Shown piece by piece: positions 17,917 to 28,568 of a DNA stretch of 64,000 nt. This DNA is from Vibrio hippocampi. GTDB lineage: Bacteria; Pseudomonadota; Gammaproteobacteria; Enterobacterales; Vibrionaceae. Location of the stretch: contig NZ_CAKLCM010000002.1 in assembly GCF_921292975.1 (NCBI RefSeq), forward strand, positions 1,364,001-1,428,000. The letters are read 5' to 3'. The translations under genes and the position numbers were made by a program. The notes beneath the pieces are model-generated. The model made no database searches. It saw nothing but the letters and a program-made list of their open reading frames with translations, and was not told the DNA's origin. How positions within the stretch are numbered: position 1 is the first letter of the stretch; each line of letters begins with the position of its first letter.

Positions 17917-18016
17917 TGTCTTTGTCCATCATTTCACTGTGTTCAAGCCACAGTGCGTTGATGATACCGAAAGCACAAGCAAGCAATACACCTAAAATCC
18001 AAGCGAAATACCACAT
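17909..18016 (-). CDS. cydX: Cytochrome bd small subunit CydX (35 residues)
   Basis: A short gene between cydB and ybgE, preceded by AAGGAG at 9 nt from the ATG. The protein begins MWYFAWILGVLLACAFGI, a single membrane helix, and continues NALWLEHSEM. This matches CydX (YbgT), the small subunit needed for stable, active bd oxidase. Twelve bp separate it from cydB. Confidence 0.97.
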   Translation of the reverse strand: MWYFAWILGVLLACAFGIINALWLEHSEMMDKDSE

Positions 18017-18028
18017 ATTGATTGCTCC

Positions 18029-19165
18029 TTAGTAAAGTGAATTTTTGTTTTCTTCGATGAACTTGTCATCGAGACGACCAAACATCTTGTAATAAGTCCA
18101 CGCTGTGTAACTTAAGATCACGGGCACCATAACAAAGGCGACGGCGGTCATTAGGTTCAACGTTAACTCACTTGAGGTTGAATCCCACATAGTTAAGCTG
18201 TGTGAAGGGTTCAAGCTACTTGGCATCACGAATGGGAACATCGCCACACCCGCAGTGAAGATAACCCCAGCGTTAGCGAGCGAAGAAGCAATAAACGACA
18301 GTGCGCATTTTTCCATGCGAGACATCAATGCAGCAAGCAGTGGCATCACAACACCCAGTGCAGGCGCAATCCAAAGTAACGGATATTTTTCAAAGTTTGT
18401 CATCCAAGCGCCCGCTTCACGGATCACTTCTTTGTTCAGTGGGTTTGAAGCGGCATTGCCATCAATCGCACTCACTATCAGATAACCTTCGATAGATTGA
18501 ATCCAAACACCCGCCGCCACAAAAGTGACCACAACCAGTAAACCCATGATTTGCGCAACTGAACGCGCTCTGGTGTGGATATCCCCTGTGGTTTTCATCT
18601 GCAGCCAAGTTGAACCTTGCAACAAAATCATAAACACGCTGACTAAGCCACATAACAAAGCAAACGGATTAAGCAGACCGAAGAATGAGCCATGGTAAGT
18701 TGGCATCATAAAGTCGCTCAGTTGGAACGGCACACCTTGTAGCAGGTTACCAAAAGCCACACCAAAGATAAGCGGTGGAACAAAACCACTGATTGAGATA
18801 CCAACATCCCACGCTTGACGCCAACGGGCATCTTCCAGTTTAGAACGGTAATCAAGACCAATTGGACGCAGCCATAATGCCGCTAAGGTCACAATCATCG
18901 CCAGATAAAAACCAGAGAATGACGTAGCATAAACCAGTGGCCACGCCGCAAACAACGCACCACCCGCAGTGATAAGCCATACTTGGTTACCATCCCAGTG
19001 CGGAGCAATCGAGTTGATCATCACGCGACGTTGAGTGTCGCTTTTACCTAGGATTGGCACCAACGCACCAACGCCCATATCAAAACCATCGGTTACGGCA
19101 AAGCCAACGCATAGTACGCCAATCAGTACCCACCAGATGAATCGTAAGACTTCGTAATCAAACAT
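18029..19165 (-). CDS. cydB: Cytochrome bd ubiquinol oxidase subunit II
   Basis: 378-residue polytopic membrane protein. The signature GVLCVGFAVTDGFDMGVGAL lies near the N-terminus, followed by APHWDGNQVWLITAGGALFAAWP and many hydrophobic helices. CydB scaffolds the haem-carrying CydA. It is second in the cydABX-ybgE operon, 15 bp after cydA. Confidence 0.97.
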   Translation of the reverse strand: MFDYEVLRFIWWVLIGVLCVGFAVTDGFDMGVGALVPILGKSDTQRRVMINSIAPHWDGNQVWLITAGGALFAAWPLVYATSFSGFYLAMIVTLAALWLRPIGLDYRSKLEDARWRQAWDVGISISGFVPPLIFGVAFGNLLQGVPFQLSDFMMPTYHGSFFGLLNPFALLCGLVSVFMILLQGSTWLQMKTTGDIHTRARSVAQIMGLLVVVTFVAAGVWIQSIEGYLIVSAIDGNAASNPLNKEVIREAGAWMTNFEKYPLLWIAPALGVVMPLLAALMSRMEKCALSFIASSLANAGVIFTAGVAMFPFVMPSSLNPSHSLTMWDSTSSELTLNLMTAVAFVMVPVILSYTAWTYYKMFGRLDDKFIEENKNSLY

Positions 19166-19180
19166 ATTTTTTCTCCCTGT

Positions 19181-20767
19181 CTACGCTTCTACTTGACGAC
19201 TAACTTTGCTTTCAACTGTGTCGACGTTTTGCTCAAAGTGATAACGTCCAGTTTTCAAGCTACTTGGCCCTTTACGCGCAAATTTAACCATGAGGTAAAC
19301 TTCAGCGATCAAGAACACGGTATAGAGCGCAATAATGGCAAACAGTGATGTCCATAGTTGAGAGTGAGTCAGCGCCGAGGCGGCAACGTGTACTGGTAGG
19401 ATTTCACCGACCGCCCAAGGTTGGCGACCATACTCAGCGACAAACCAGCCCGCTTCGATTGCAATCCAAGGTAGAGGAATACCAAACAGTGCGGCTTTAA
19501 GGATCCAAGGTTTCTGTTCAATCTTGTGACGACATGTTTGAACAAACGCGGCACCAAAGATAAATAACATTACGAAACCACAACCCACCATGATGCGGAA
19601 CGACCAGAATAGCGGCCAAACCGTTGGGATAGAGTCATCCGCTGCGGCTTGAATTTGGTCTTCTGTTGCGTCAACAACATTATCGGTATAGCGCTTCAAT
19701 AGTAAGCCATAACCTAGATCGTCTTTCACTTCATCAAAAGCCGTTAGGTTTTGCTCTGAACGCTCACCTGCACGCAGTTTTTCTAGTAGGTCATAAGCAT
19801 ACATACCGTTACGGATACGATCGACGTGCTCTTCACGCAAGTCACGCAGACCTTGTACCGGCGTATCGAATGAACGTGTTGCGATGATACCCATCACATA
19901 AGGGATCTTAATCGCGTAATCGGTGTGCATGGTCTCTTGGTTTGGAAGACCAAATAGCGTGAACGCTGCCGGAGCTGGCTCTGTATGCCACTCAGCTTCA
20001 ATCGCCGCCAGTTTTACTTTCTGTACGTCACCAAGCTCATAACCTGACTCGTCACCCAGCACGATAACAGACAGGATAGATGCCATACCGAACGAAGCCG
20101 CGATAGCAAATGAACGACGTGCAAAAGCAATGTCACGACCTTTCAGTAGGTAGTAAGAACTCACGCCAAGGATAAACATCGCACCGGTGGTATAACCTGA
20201 CGCCACAGTGTGAACAAATTTCACCTGAGCAACAGGGTTAAGCACCACTTCGGCAAAGCTGACCATTTCCATACGCATGGTTTCAAAGTTGAACTCGGCA
20301 CCGACAGGATGTTGCATCCAGCCGTTGGCGACCAAGATCCACAACGCAGAGAAGTTAGAGCCAAGTGCTACCAACCAGGTGACAACCAAGTGTTGACGTT
20401 TAGATAGACGATCCCACCCGAAGAAGAAAAGACCAACAAAAGTGGATTCGAGGAAGAAAGCAACCAGTGCCTCAATCGCTAACGGAGCACCAAAGATATC
20501 GCCGACATAGTGGGAATAGTAGGACCAGTTAGTACCGAACTGGAATTCCATGGTTAGGCCGGTGGCAACACCTAAGGCAAAGTTAATACCAAACAGCTTA
20601 CCCCAGAACTTGGTCATGTCCTTATAGATCTGCTTATTGGTCATTACGTAGAGGGACTCCATGATGGCAAGTAAGAATGCCATACCGAGAGTCAATGGAA
20701 CGAACAGGAAGTGATACATTGCCGTGAGTGCAAATTGCAATCGAGACAGATCAACAACATCTATCAT
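19181..20767 (-). CDS. cydA: Cytochrome bd ubiquinol oxidase subunit I
   Basis: 528 residues, full length. His19 in [13 protein letters not shown] is the haem b595 ligand; the quinol-binding Q-loop follows about residue 250; [14 protein letters not shown] carries the conserved GRQPW motif. The enzyme oxidises quinol and reduces O2 to water with high oxygen affinity, supporting growth at low oxygen and resistance to NO and peroxide. The upstream region holds two perfect FNR boxes. Confidence 0.98.
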   Translation of the reverse strand: MIDVVDLSRLQFALTAMYHFLFVPLTLGMAFLLAIMESLYVMTNKQIYKDMTKFWGKLFGINFALGVATGLTMEFQFGTNWSYYSHYVGDIFGAPLAIEALVAFFLESTFVGLFFFGWDRLSKRQHLVVTWLVALGSNFSALWILVANGWMQHPVGAEFNFETMRMEMVSFAEVVLNPVAQVKFVHTVASGYTTGAMFILGVSSYYLLKGRDIAFARRSFAIAASFGMASILSVIVLGDESGYELGDVQKVKLAAIEAEWHTEPAPAAFTLFGLPNQETMHTDYAIKIPYVMGIIATRSFDTPVQGLRDLREEHVDRIRNGMYAYDLLEKLRAGERSEQNLTAFDEVKDDLGYGLLLKRYTDNVVDATEDQIQAAADDSIPTVWPLFWSFRIMVGCGFVMLFIFGAAFVQTCRHKIEQKPWILKAALFGIPLPWIAIEAGWFVAEYGRQPWAVGEILPVHVAASALTHSQLWTSLFAIIALYTVFLIAEVYLMVKFARKGPSSLKTGRYHFEQNVDTVESKVSRQVEA

Positions 20768-20889
20768 AGTAACTCCTTGTGTGCCTTATTGTGGACACGT
20801 TTTACATCTTGCTCCAAGGATATTGGTTGAGTTTACATTAAAAATGTTGAGCTTTTCACTCATCCCTGTTGCGAAAATGTACCTTGTTG

Positions 20890-20904
20890 GTTATTTAATT
20901 GTTA
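20890..20904. promoter_or_regulatory. Candidate ArcA site
   Basis: GTTATTTAATTGTTA matches 13 of 15 positions of the ArcA consensus GTTAATTAAATGTTA. cyd operons are classic ArcA targets, so context supports it. Confidence 0.5.
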
Positions 20905-20934
20905 AGCTTGCGCTAATATAGCTGACGCTAATAT
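20905..20934. repeat. 15-bp tandem duplication in the cyd upstream region
   Basis: AGCTTGCGCTAATAT and AGCTGACGCTAATAT, adjacent, 13 of 15 identical. On the minus strand each contains ATATTAGCG, so a duplicated -10-like element is possible. Confidence 0.8.
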
Positions 20935-20981
20935 TACTGCGATTTGACGCCAGTTTCAAAAGGTTTCTCCATTAACTTGTC

Positions 20982-20995
20982 TTGATGTGAATCAA
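20982..20995. promoter_or_regulatory. FNR box (perfect consensus)
   Basis: TTGATGTGAATCAA matches TTGATN4ATCAA at every fixed position. It is 50 bp from a second perfect box, upstream of cydA. Confidence 0.85.
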
Positions 20996-21031
20996 TTAAT
21001 TTTAAGCACATGTATGACAATTAAATTAAAC

Positions 21032-21045
21032 TTGATTTGCATCAA
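21032..21045. promoter_or_regulatory. FNR box (perfect consensus)
   Basis: TTGATTTGCATCAA matches TTGATN4ATCAA perfectly. The centre-to-centre distance to the other box is 50 bp, close to five helical turns, so both would face the same side. Confidence 0.85.
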
Positions 21046-21125
21046 TAGAAAGGCAGGTTAATACAAGGAGCTTTGTAATGAGATGTGTCTAAAACAATCA
21101 ATTTGGACAGATTGTTATACAAGAA

Positions 21126-21160
21126 ATTGCACAAAGATCACTTTGTGATCTTTGTGCAAT
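21126..21160 (-). terminator. Long hairpin after ruvB
   Basis: ATTGCACAAAGATCAC pairs perfectly (16 bp) with GTGATCTTTGTGCAAT around a 3-nt loop, 23 bp past the ruvB stop codon. The following minus-strand tail TTCTTGT is only moderately U-rich. It most likely terminates the ruv transcript. Confidence 0.75.
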
Positions 21161-21183
21161 ATTTAGAATTGTTATAAAAAACG

Positions 21184-22194
21184 TTAATCTGGGCGGTCAA
21201 TACCAAAATGTAGATAAGCGCGATCTGAGGCAATACGTCCTCGAGGTGTACGCTGTAAATAACCTTGCTGAATTAAGTATGGCTCAATCACATCTTCAAT
21301 GGTGTCTTTTTCTTCACCGATCGCGGCGGCAAGGTTGTCTAAGCCAACTGGACCACCGGAGAATTTCTCCATGATAGCGAGCAGTAGCTTTCTATCCATG
21401 TAGTCAAAACCACGACTATCGACATCCAGCATATTAAGTGCTTTGTCAGCGATATCTTTGCTAATCACACCATCCGCTTTCACTTCTGCATAATCTCGAA
21501 CACGGCGTAATAAACGGTTGGCAATACGAGGCGTTCCCCTTGCTCGACGAGCAATTTCTAATGCGCCTTCGGCTTGCATCTCTAGCCCTAAACAGTGAGC
21601 GCTGCGCTGAACAATAGACTGCAGGTCTTCAACTTTATAGTATTCGAGTCGCTGAACAATACCAAAGCGATCACGCAGTGGCGAGGTTAATGAACCGGCT
21701 CTCGTCGTGGCTCCAATCAGAGTAAACGGGGGCAGATCGATTTTAATCGAGCGCGCCGCGGGTCCTTCACCAATCATGATATCCAACTGGTAATCTTCCA
21801 TCGCCGGGTAAAGCACTTCTTCGACCATTGGACTCAGACGATGGATTTCATCAATAAACAGCACATCGTTTTCTTCGAGGTTAGTCAGCAGTGCAGCAAG
21901 ATCTCCCGCCTTTTCAAGCACAGGACCCGAGGTGGTACGAATATTGACTTCCATTTCATTGGCAACAATATTCGCCAACGTGGTTTTACCTAATCCGGGA
22001 GGACCGAAGATCAGTAGATGGTCGAGCGCCTCATTACGAAGCTGTGCAGCCTTAATAAAGATCTCCATTTGACCACGCACATGCTCTTGACCCTCATAGT
22101 CATCCAACTTTTTGGGTCGGATGGCACGGTCAATCACCTCTTCATCTTTAAAGTCAGGGCTATCGGCTGAAATTAAGCGATCCGCTTCAATCAT
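21184..22194 (-). CDS. ruvB: Holliday junction branch-migration ATPase RuvB
   Basis: 336 residues. Walker [11 protein letters not shown], Walker [10 protein letters not shown], sensor 1 [17 protein letters not shown] and arginine finger region, then a C-terminal winged helix with [17 protein letters not shown]. The hexamer pumps DNA through the RuvA-bound junction. It lies downstream of ruvA, separated by 94 bp that hold a stop-spanning tandem repeat. Confidence 0.98.
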   Translation of the reverse strand: MIEADRLISADSPDFKDEEVIDRAIRPKKLDDYEGQEHVRGQMEIFIKAAQLRNEALDHLLIFGPPGLGKTTLANIVANEMEVNIRTTSGPVLEKAGDLAALLTNLEENDVLFIDEIHRLSPMVEEVLYPAMEDYQLDIMIGEGPAARSIKIDLPPFTLIGATTRAGSLTSPLRDRFGIVQRLEYYKVEDLQSIVQRSAHCLGLEMQAEGALEIARRARGTPRIANRLLRRVRDYAEVKADGVISKDIADKALNMLDVDSRGFDYMDRKLLLAIMEKFSGGPVGLDNLAAAIGEEKDTIEDVIEPYLIQQGYLQRTPRGRIASDRAYLHFGIDRPD

Positions 22195-22262
22195 ACGGGA
22201 ATGTCTCTCTAATTACTGACTGACTAAATTAAACTCTTTTACTAAGCAAGTTTTTTGTTAAA

Positions 22263-22296
22263 CCGTTTTCTTTAGACCACTGTTTCCTTTAAACCA
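22263..22296. repeat. 17-bp tandem duplication across the ruvA stop codon
   Basis: Units at 22263-22279 and 22280-22296 agree at 14 of 17 positions; a degenerate third copy lies just left. In the minus-strand sense each has GGT-TTAA or GGT-CTAA, copying the ruvA terminal Val-stop (stop at 22289-22291). Confidence 0.8.
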
Positions 22297-22909
22297 TAGC
22301 ACGCAAGGATTCGCGGATAATAGCTTCACTCGTCATTCCAGACTGAGCAACCTGCGAGACCACCTTAGAGGCTTGCGCTGGTTTATAGCCAAGAGCAAGA
22401 AGCGCGGCAACGGCTTCGTCTTCTGCATGCGTTCCTGATGTCGCGGCAGAGACGGAATCCATCGGAGCGGCATCCGTGGCTGGCGTGAACAGATCACCTG
22501 CGCCCCAACCTTTTAGCCTGTCTTTCATTTCTACCACTAAGCGCTCGGCGGTTTTTTTACCCACGCCCGGCAACTTAATCAGAGTAGAGATATCTTCGCG
22601 CTCCACGCAAGAAACAAATTGTGCGGCAGACATTCCAGAAAGGATACCAAGTCCGAGTTTAGGTCCAACCCCGTTCGCTTTAATCACCTCACGGAACAGC
22701 GCACGCTCTGAAACGGTATTAAATCCATACAGCAACTGAGCATCTTCTCGAACCACAAAATGGGTATAGATCACGGCTTCTTGTCCCACTTCAGGCAGTT
22801 CATAAAAGCAGCTCATTGGCATCTGGACTTCATAGCCCACGCCGCCGACTTCAATTAACAGTTCTGGTGGTTGCTTCTCTACTAGAATGCCTCGTAATCT
22901 TCCTATCAC
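22289..22909 (-). CDS. ruvA: Holliday junction DNA-binding protein RuvA
   Basis: 206 residues, normal length. An upstream in-frame start would add 20 residues, but GTG 22909 gives the family N-terminus MIGRLRGIL with GAGAG in front. An OB-fold domain I (about 1-64), two helix-hairpin-helix motifs ([34 protein letters not shown]) and a C-terminal domain III (about 155-206) that regulates RuvB. RuvA holds the four-way junction open. Confidence 0.96.
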   Translation of the reverse strand: MIGRLRGILVEKQPPELLIEVGGVGYEVQMPMSCFYELPEVGQEAVIYTHFVVREDAQLLYGFNTVSERALFREVIKANGVGPKLGLGILSGMSAAQFVSCVEREDISTLIKLPGVGKKTAERLVVEMKDRLKGWGAGDLFTPATDAAPMDSVSAATSGTHAEDEAVAALLALGYKPAQASKVVSQVAQSGMTSEAIIRESLRAMV

Positions 22910-23019
22910 TTTGTTTCTCTCATAACGATCTTGAATGGGGCTTAGAATATAGAATAACTGGATAGACATCCAGTTATTCGTTCACTTTTGTGCAGCCCAC
23001 TGAGTTAGTATGCCCCCAA

Positions 23020-23541
23020 TTAACGATAGCGTCCTTTTTTCGCACCTGTCGCTTTGCCAGCAAGGGCTACGAGAGTTTTATTGGTATTGGCATGACAAAT
23101 GGCGACACCGAGTGCATCGGCTGCGTCTGCTTGGGGTTTCGCTGCCAGCTTTAACATGCTCATCACCATATGCTGAACTTGGGCTTTATCTGCACCCCCC
23201 GTGCCGACGACCGCTTGCTTAATCAATCTGGCGGCGTATTCATACACCGGAAGGTCATGATTCACCGCAGCAACAATCGCGCTGCCTCGTGCTTGACCAA
23301 GCTTAAGTGCCGAGTCGGCATTTTTGGACATAAATACCTGCTCGATAGCAAATACATCCGGCTGGAATTGGGTAATAATTTCACTGACCCCAGCATAAAT
23401 CTGCTTCAATCGACCGGGTAGATCTTTTTCCGAGGTGCGGATACAACCACTGCCTAAATAGTGCAAATGGCGTCCTTGTTGGCGAATCACCCCGTAACCG
23501 GTAATTCTCGAGCCTGGGTCAATTCCTAAAATTATCGACAT
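23020..23541 (-). CDS. ruvC: Holliday junction resolvase RuvC
   Basis: 173 residues with an RNase H-like fold. Acidic active-site residues are in [12 protein letters not shown] (Asp7), AIEQVFM (Glu) and [15 protein letters not shown] (C-terminal Asp pair). It cuts Holliday junctions symmetrically. ruvC lies between aspS and ruvA, each about 80-110 bp apart. Confidence 0.97.
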   Translation of the reverse strand: MSIILGIDPGSRITGYGVIRQQGRHLHYLGSGCIRTSEKDLPGRLKQIYAGVSEIITQFQPDVFAIEQVFMSKNADSALKLGQARGSAIVAAVNHDLPVYEYAARLIKQAVVGTGGADKAQVQHMVMSMLKLAAKPQADAADALGVAICHANTNKTLVALAGKATGAKKGRYR

Positions 23542-23579
23542 TAACTACCTATCTCTTCTCTTGATCTCAGCGGAAACAA

Positions 23580-23603
23580 AAACTCCCGCAAGTGCGGGAG
23601 TTT
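23580..23603 (-). terminator. Terminator of aspS
   Basis: AAACTCCCGCA and TGCGGGAGTTT pair around a tight loop, followed by TTGTTT on the minus strand, 16 bp after the aspS stop codon. Confidence 0.9.
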
Positions 23604-23619
23604 CTATTCAAGACTGAAA

Positions 23620-25395
23620 TTAAGCGTCTTTCTGTTTCGCCGCTGTCACTGCAATCGCAAGTTCTTCAAGGGCTGCTGGATTGGCAACACTTGGCGCATC
23701 CGTCAACAGACAAGCTGCTGCGGTGGTTTTCGGGAATGCAATCACGTCACGGATGTTCTCTGTGCCACACAGTAGCATCACCAGACGGTCAAGACCGAAC
23801 GCAAGACCTGCGTGTGGTGGTGTGCCGTACTTAAGTGCATCCAGTAGGAAGCCAAACTTCTCACGCTGCTCTTCAGCATTAATGCCTAAGATTTCAAACA
23901 CAGCCGCTTGCATTTCTGCATTGTGGATACGAACTGAACCGCCACCAACTTCATAGCCGTTAAGTACCATATCGTAGGCGTTTGAGTTTGCTGCCGCTGG
24001 ATTCGCTGTTAGCTCTTCTGCATTAACACCGAGTGGCGAAGTGAATGGGTGGTGCATTGCATGCAAGTTACCTTCATCATCTTCTTCAAACATCGGGAAG
24101 TCGACAACCCATAGCGGTGCCCATGCAGAGTTATCGGTGAGCTCTAGATCTTTACCGAGTTTCAGACGCAATGCGCCCAATGCTTCCGCGACTACGTTGG
24201 CTTTATCCGCACCGAATAGAATGATGTCACCCGACTCTGCTTGAGTACGCTCAAGAATACCGTTGATCACATCTTCGCTTAGGAATTTAGCCACTGGAGA
24301 CTGGATGCCTTCCATGCCCGCTGCACGGTCATTCACCTTCATCCATGCTAAACCTTTAGCACCGTAGATACCCACGTATTCGCCGTAGCTATCAATCTGC
24401 TTACGTGTGAGTGAAGCACCGCCCGGTACACGGATAACCGCAACGCGACCTTTGTCATCGTTTGCTGGACCCGAGAACACTTTGAACTCGACATCTTTAA
24501 CAAGATCAGCCACATCCACTAGCTCAAGCGGGTTACGCAGATCAGGCTTATCAGAACCAAAACGACGAATCGCTTCAGAGAATGGCATCACAGGGAACTG
24601 ACCTAGGTCTACGTTCAGTAGCTCTTGCCACATATCGCGAACCATTTTCTCCGTCACTTCACGCACTTGATCGGCACTCATAAATGATGTTTCGATATCG
24701 ATCTGAGTAAATTCAGGTTGACGATCAGCACGTAAATCTTCATCACGGAAACATTTTACGATTTGATAGTAGCGGTCAAAACCAGACATCATCAGCAACT
24801 GCTTAAACAGTTGAGGCGATTGAGGCAGTGCGTAGAATGAGCCTTTATGAACACGGCTTGGGACGAGATAGTCACGCGCACCTTCCGGCGTCGCTTTTGT
24901 CAGCACTGGCGTTTCGATATCTAGGAAACCATTTTCGTCAAGGAAACGACGCACAAAGCTGCTGGCTTTGGCACGCAGTTTAATACGGTCGCTCATTTCT
25001 GGACGACGTAGGTCAATATAACGGTACTTTAGACGCTGCTCTTCGGTGTTGGTCTGGTTGAAGTCAAGTGGCAACACGTCAGAACGGTTGATGATCTCCA
25101 GACCTTTTGCCAATACTTCAACTTCGCCCGTCGCCATGTCTTTGTTGACTTGGCTCTCTGGACGCACACGAACTTCACCCGTTAATTTGATGCAGAACTC
25201 ATTGCGAAGTTGGTTAGCAACTTCATAAGCTTCCGCCATATCCGGATCAACTACTACCTGAACGATACCCTCACGATCTCGCATATCAATAAAGATAAGA
25301 CCGCCTAAATCTCGACGGCGATTAACCCAGCCGCACAGTTCTACAGTTTGTCCTGCAAGGGACTTGTTCAGGTGACCACAGTAATGGCTACGCAT
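23620..25395 (-). CDS. aspS: Aspartyl-tRNA synthetase
   Basis: 591 residues, class II synthetase of bacterial type. N-terminal OB fold (about 15-105; [22 protein letters not shown]), catalytic core with motif 2 around [18 protein letters not shown], an inserted GAD domain (about 290-410) and motif 3 [13 protein letters not shown] near the C-terminus. ATG 25395 is chosen because MRSHYCGH matches the family start; an upstream TTG would add seven residues. It charges tRNA-Asp. Confidence 0.98.
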   Translation of the reverse strand: MRSHYCGHLNKSLAGQTVELCGWVNRRRDLGGLIFIDMRDREGIVQVVVDPDMAEAYEVANQLRNEFCIKLTGEVRVRPESQVNKDMATGEVEVLAKGLEIINRSDVLPLDFNQTNTEEQRLKYRYIDLRRPEMSDRIKLRAKASSFVRRFLDENGFLDIETPVLTKATPEGARDYLVPSRVHKGSFYALPQSPQLFKQLLMMSGFDRYYQIVKCFRDEDLRADRQPEFTQIDIETSFMSADQVREVTEKMVRDMWQELLNVDLGQFPVMPFSEAIRRFGSDKPDLRNPLELVDVADLVKDVEFKVFSGPANDDKGRVAVIRVPGGASLTRKQIDSYGEYVGIYGAKGLAWMKVNDRAAGMEGIQSPVAKFLSEDVINGILERTQAESGDIILFGADKANVVAEALGALRLKLGKDLELTDNSAWAPLWVVDFPMFEEDDEGNLHAMHHPFTSPLGVNAEELTANPAAANSNAYDMVLNGYEVGGGSVRIHNAEMQAAVFEILGINAEEQREKFGFLLDALKYGTPPHAGLAFGLDRLVMLLCGTENIRDVIAFPKTTAAACLLTDAPSVANPAALEELAIAVTAAKQKDA

Positions 25396-25612
25396 AATGA
25401 ATTTCCCAATTTCCAATGTTTATATGAAATCTATATTGTAGGCTAACCATGAAAAGTAAAAGGTCCAGCCTGCAAAATCAAAGGTTCATTTATACTCGGA
25501 AAATCGTTTAAAATCGACCTAATTCAACAGATTTATTGTCATTAATCGCGGTCTAGGGCTGGTATCGGGTGCAAACGTATAAAATATCAACACAAGTCGA
25601 GGATTTCGCCTA

Positions 25613-26488
25613 ATGCGAGTTACTGAGCCCCGCTGTCGAATCGGTTTAACCATGTGGTCGCATAATGAGTGGCAGGCGTCCTTTTTTGGTCGCGGCACCA
25701 AAACGAGTCAGCGCCTAGAAAAATATGCCCAAGTCTTTAATACCGTCGAGGGCAACACCACTTTCTACGCCACGCCCGCGAGTTCGACAGTCGCTAATTG
25801 GCATAGCGCGACACCCGATAATTTCCGCTTTACCTTTAAACTGCCAAGTGCGATCACCCACCAACATCAGTTAGTTAACTGCCAAGAGGCACTGTCTGAC
25901 TTCCTTCGCGTTATGTCGCCGCTGCATGAAAAGGTTGGCATGTGGACCATCCAACTGCCAGCGCAATTTTCTCCCGAGCAGTTATCGAACTTGATGGCGT
26001 TTTGCCAGTGGTTTCCTAAAGACTTTCCTCTTGGCATTGAGGTGCGTCATCTGGCGTTCTTCGACAAGGGAGAGAATGAAAAGCGTCTCAATCATTGGCT
26101 AGTCGAAACGGGCATAGACCGAATTATTATGGACAGCCGCCCAGTGTTTGCCGCTAAACCAGACACGCCCGCCGTGATTGAGGCGCATAGTCAAAAGCCG
26201 CGTGTACCGACTCATGCCATTGCCACCGCAGAGCAGCCCATGATCCGCTTTATTGGTCATCCAGACCTCGAAGCAAACAGTACGTTTTTTGCACCTTGGC
26301 TTAAAACAATACCGCAATGGATTGAGCAAGGGAAAACGCCTTATATTATGGTGCATACACCCGACAACAATTTAGCGCCGCAGCTTGCTAAACAGTTGTA
26401 CCAACAACTGCAACAGTTAACGACCCTGCCTGCGCTAGCGCGTTTTCCCGCTGAAGATGATGATGGTCAGCAACTTGCTATGTTTTGA
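25613..26488 (+). CDS. DUF72 (YecE-like) TIM-barrel protein
   Basis: 291 residues. The N-terminal RIGLTMWSHNEW, the FNTVEGNTTFYATP motif and the C-terminal YIMVHTPDNNLAPQLA segment are typical of DUF72. Family structures are TIM barrels, but the reaction is unknown. In enterobacteria the homologous gene sits near cmoA-cmoB, and the same is true here (same strand, upstream), which hints at a tRNA-modification or related link. The stop codon sits in a 15-bp tandem repeat. Confidence 0.88.
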   Translation: MRVTEPRCRIGLTMWSHNEWQASFFGRGTKTSQRLEKYAQVFNTVEGNTTFYATPASSTVANWHSATPDNFRFTFKLPSAITHQHQLVNCQEALSDFLRVMSPLHEKVGMWTIQLPAQFSPEQLSNLMAFCQWFPKDFPLGIEVRHLAFFDKGENEKRLNHWLVETGIDRIIMDSRPVFAAKPDTPAVIEAHSQKPRVPTHAIATAEQPMIRFIGHPDLEANSTFFAPWLKTIPQWIEQGKTPYIMVHTPDNNLAPQLAKQLYQQLQQLTTLPALARFPAEDDDGQQLAMF

Positions 26489-26525
26489 GTTCTTAAGTTT
26501 TGAGTTCTTGAATTTTGAGTGTAAG
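26483..26525. repeat. 15-bp tandem duplication across the DUF72 gene stop codon
   Basis: TTTTGAGTTCTTAAG (26483-26497) and TTTTGAGTTCTTGAA (26498-26512) agree at 13 of 15 positions, with a third partial copy TTTTGAGT at 26513. Each unit has TTT-TGA, the final Phe-stop (stop at 26486-26488). Confidence 0.92.
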
Positions 26526-26630
26526 TTTTAAGCTTGAGGCACACGGTTTTATTGATGCAAACAAGCACCAAGTCAGCACTCCCCTTTCACTTTAGGGTCT
26601 ATGAGTGACATTTAATATTCTATAGCGTAA

Positions 26631-27422
<792 letters not shown>

Positions 27423-27434
27423 GTAGAGATATTC

Positions 27435-28412
27435 ATGTTTAATTTTGCAAACTTCTATCAACTTATCGCGCAAGATACGCGTCTTCAACCTTGGCTCAAT
27501 ATCTTGCCGCAGCAACTGACTGACTGGCAAAACGCTCAGCACGGCGACTTTGATCGCTGGCTGCGAGCATTAGCTAAAATTCCAGCTGACCGACCGGATA
27601 ACGTCGAACTACAACAGCGTGTGGCGATCTCTAACGAGACACCGCTTGCTCAAGGTGAGATGAAAAAGCTGGAAAACCTATTGCGCACCTTCCATCCATG
27701 GCGCAAAGGTCCTTATCATGTCCATGATATCCATATTGACACCGAATGGCGCTCAGATTGGAAATGGGATCGCGTGTTGCCGCATATTTCCCCGCTTAAA
27801 AATCGCTCTGTGTTGGATGTGGGTTGTGGTAATGGCTACCACATGTGGCGCATGCTGGGCGAAGGGGCGCGTCTTTGTGTAGGGATTGATCCATCGCATC
27901 TGTTCTTGGTGCAATTTGAAGCCATCCGTAAGTTAATGGGAGACGATCAACGCGCCCACCTATTACCTTTAGGTATCGAGCAACTACCTGAACTGAAAGC
28001 CTTTGATACTGTTTTCAGCATGGGTGTGCTGTATCACCGCCGTTCGCCACTGGATCACTTGATTCAATTGAAAAACCAGTTGGTTGCGGGCGGCGAACTG
28101 ATCCTTGAAACCTTGGTGATCGACGGCGATGAAAATGCGGTACTGGTGCCATTTGACCGTTATGCCCAAATGCGTAATGTCTATTTCTTCCCATCAGCAA
28201 AAGCGTTAAAAGTCTGGCTAGAAAAAGTCGGCTTTGAGAATGTTCGCATCGTTGATGAAAATGTCACATCGACCAAAGAACAACGCACAACTCAGTGGAT
28301 GACACATAATTCTCTGCCTGAGTATCTGGATCCTAATGATCCAACCAAAACAGTTGAAGGCTACCCTGCGCCGAGACGCGCAGTGTTAGTAGCAACTAAC
28401 CCGAACGAATAG
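27435..28412 (+). CDS. cmoB: tRNA U34 carboxymethyltransferase
   Basis: 325 residues. N-terminal helical part (about 1-115) and SAM domain with [21 protein letters not shown]. Conserved [11 protein letters not shown] and [15 protein letters not shown] follow. CmoB transfers the carboxymethyl group of carboxy-SAM to 5-hydroxyuridine-34, giving cmo5U in tRNAs that read four-fold boxes. Confidence 0.97.
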   Translation: MFNFANFYQLIAQDTRLQPWLNILPQQLTDWQNAQHGDFDRWLRALAKIPADRPDNVELQQRVAISNETPLAQGEMKKLENLLRTFHPWRKGPYHVHDIHIDTEWRSDWKWDRVLPHISPLKNRSVLDVGCGNGYHMWRMLGEGARLCVGIDPSHLFLVQFEAIRKLMGDDQRAHLLPLGIEQLPELKAFDTVFSMGVLYHRRSPLDHLIQLKNQLVAGGELILETLVIDGDENAVLVPFDRYAQMRNVYFFPSAKALKVWLEKVGFENVRIVDENVTSTKEQRTTQWMTHNSLPEYLDPNDPTKTVEGYPAPRRAVLVATNPNE

Positions 28413-28424
28413 CTGACCATTTTC

Positions 28425-28516
28425 TCGTCAGATTGGAATAATTCCTAGGTTCTGAACCTAGGTGACCAACTCTGACGAAGCTCTGACAATAGAGGCAGTG
28501 TAACCCTCTATTGTCA
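28425..28516. repeat. Nested inverted repeats between cmoB and the lipoprotein gene
   Basis: Three layers are visible. An outer stem pairs TCGTCAGA-TTGG (28425-28436) with CCAA-C-TCTGACGA (28466-28478). Inside it is the 19-bp palindrome CCTAGGTTCTGAACCTAGG (28444-28462). A second hairpin follows, with a perfect 12-bp stem TGACAATAGAGG / CCTCTATTGTCA (28484-28495 / 28505-28516) around a 9-nt loop. The last could end the cmoAB transcript, though a U-run is lacking. The whole could be a REP-type element or a small structured RNA. Confidence 0.75.
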
Positions 28517-28568
28517 CGCTAAATTTCGTTATAAATCATCTTACTTACACTTTTTTCTTGGGTTTATC

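Larger units (their letters stand above)
20768..21183. promoter_or_regulatory. cyd operon control region
   Basis: 416 bp without a gene between ruvB and cydA. Contents by position: an ArcA-like direct site (20890-20904), a 15-bp tandem repeat (20905-20934), two perfect FNR boxes (20982-20995, 21032-21045) and the ruv hairpin (21126-21160). The cyd leader is over 100 nt if transcription starts near the tandem repeat. I could not settle on one -35/-10 pair. Confidence 0.7.
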
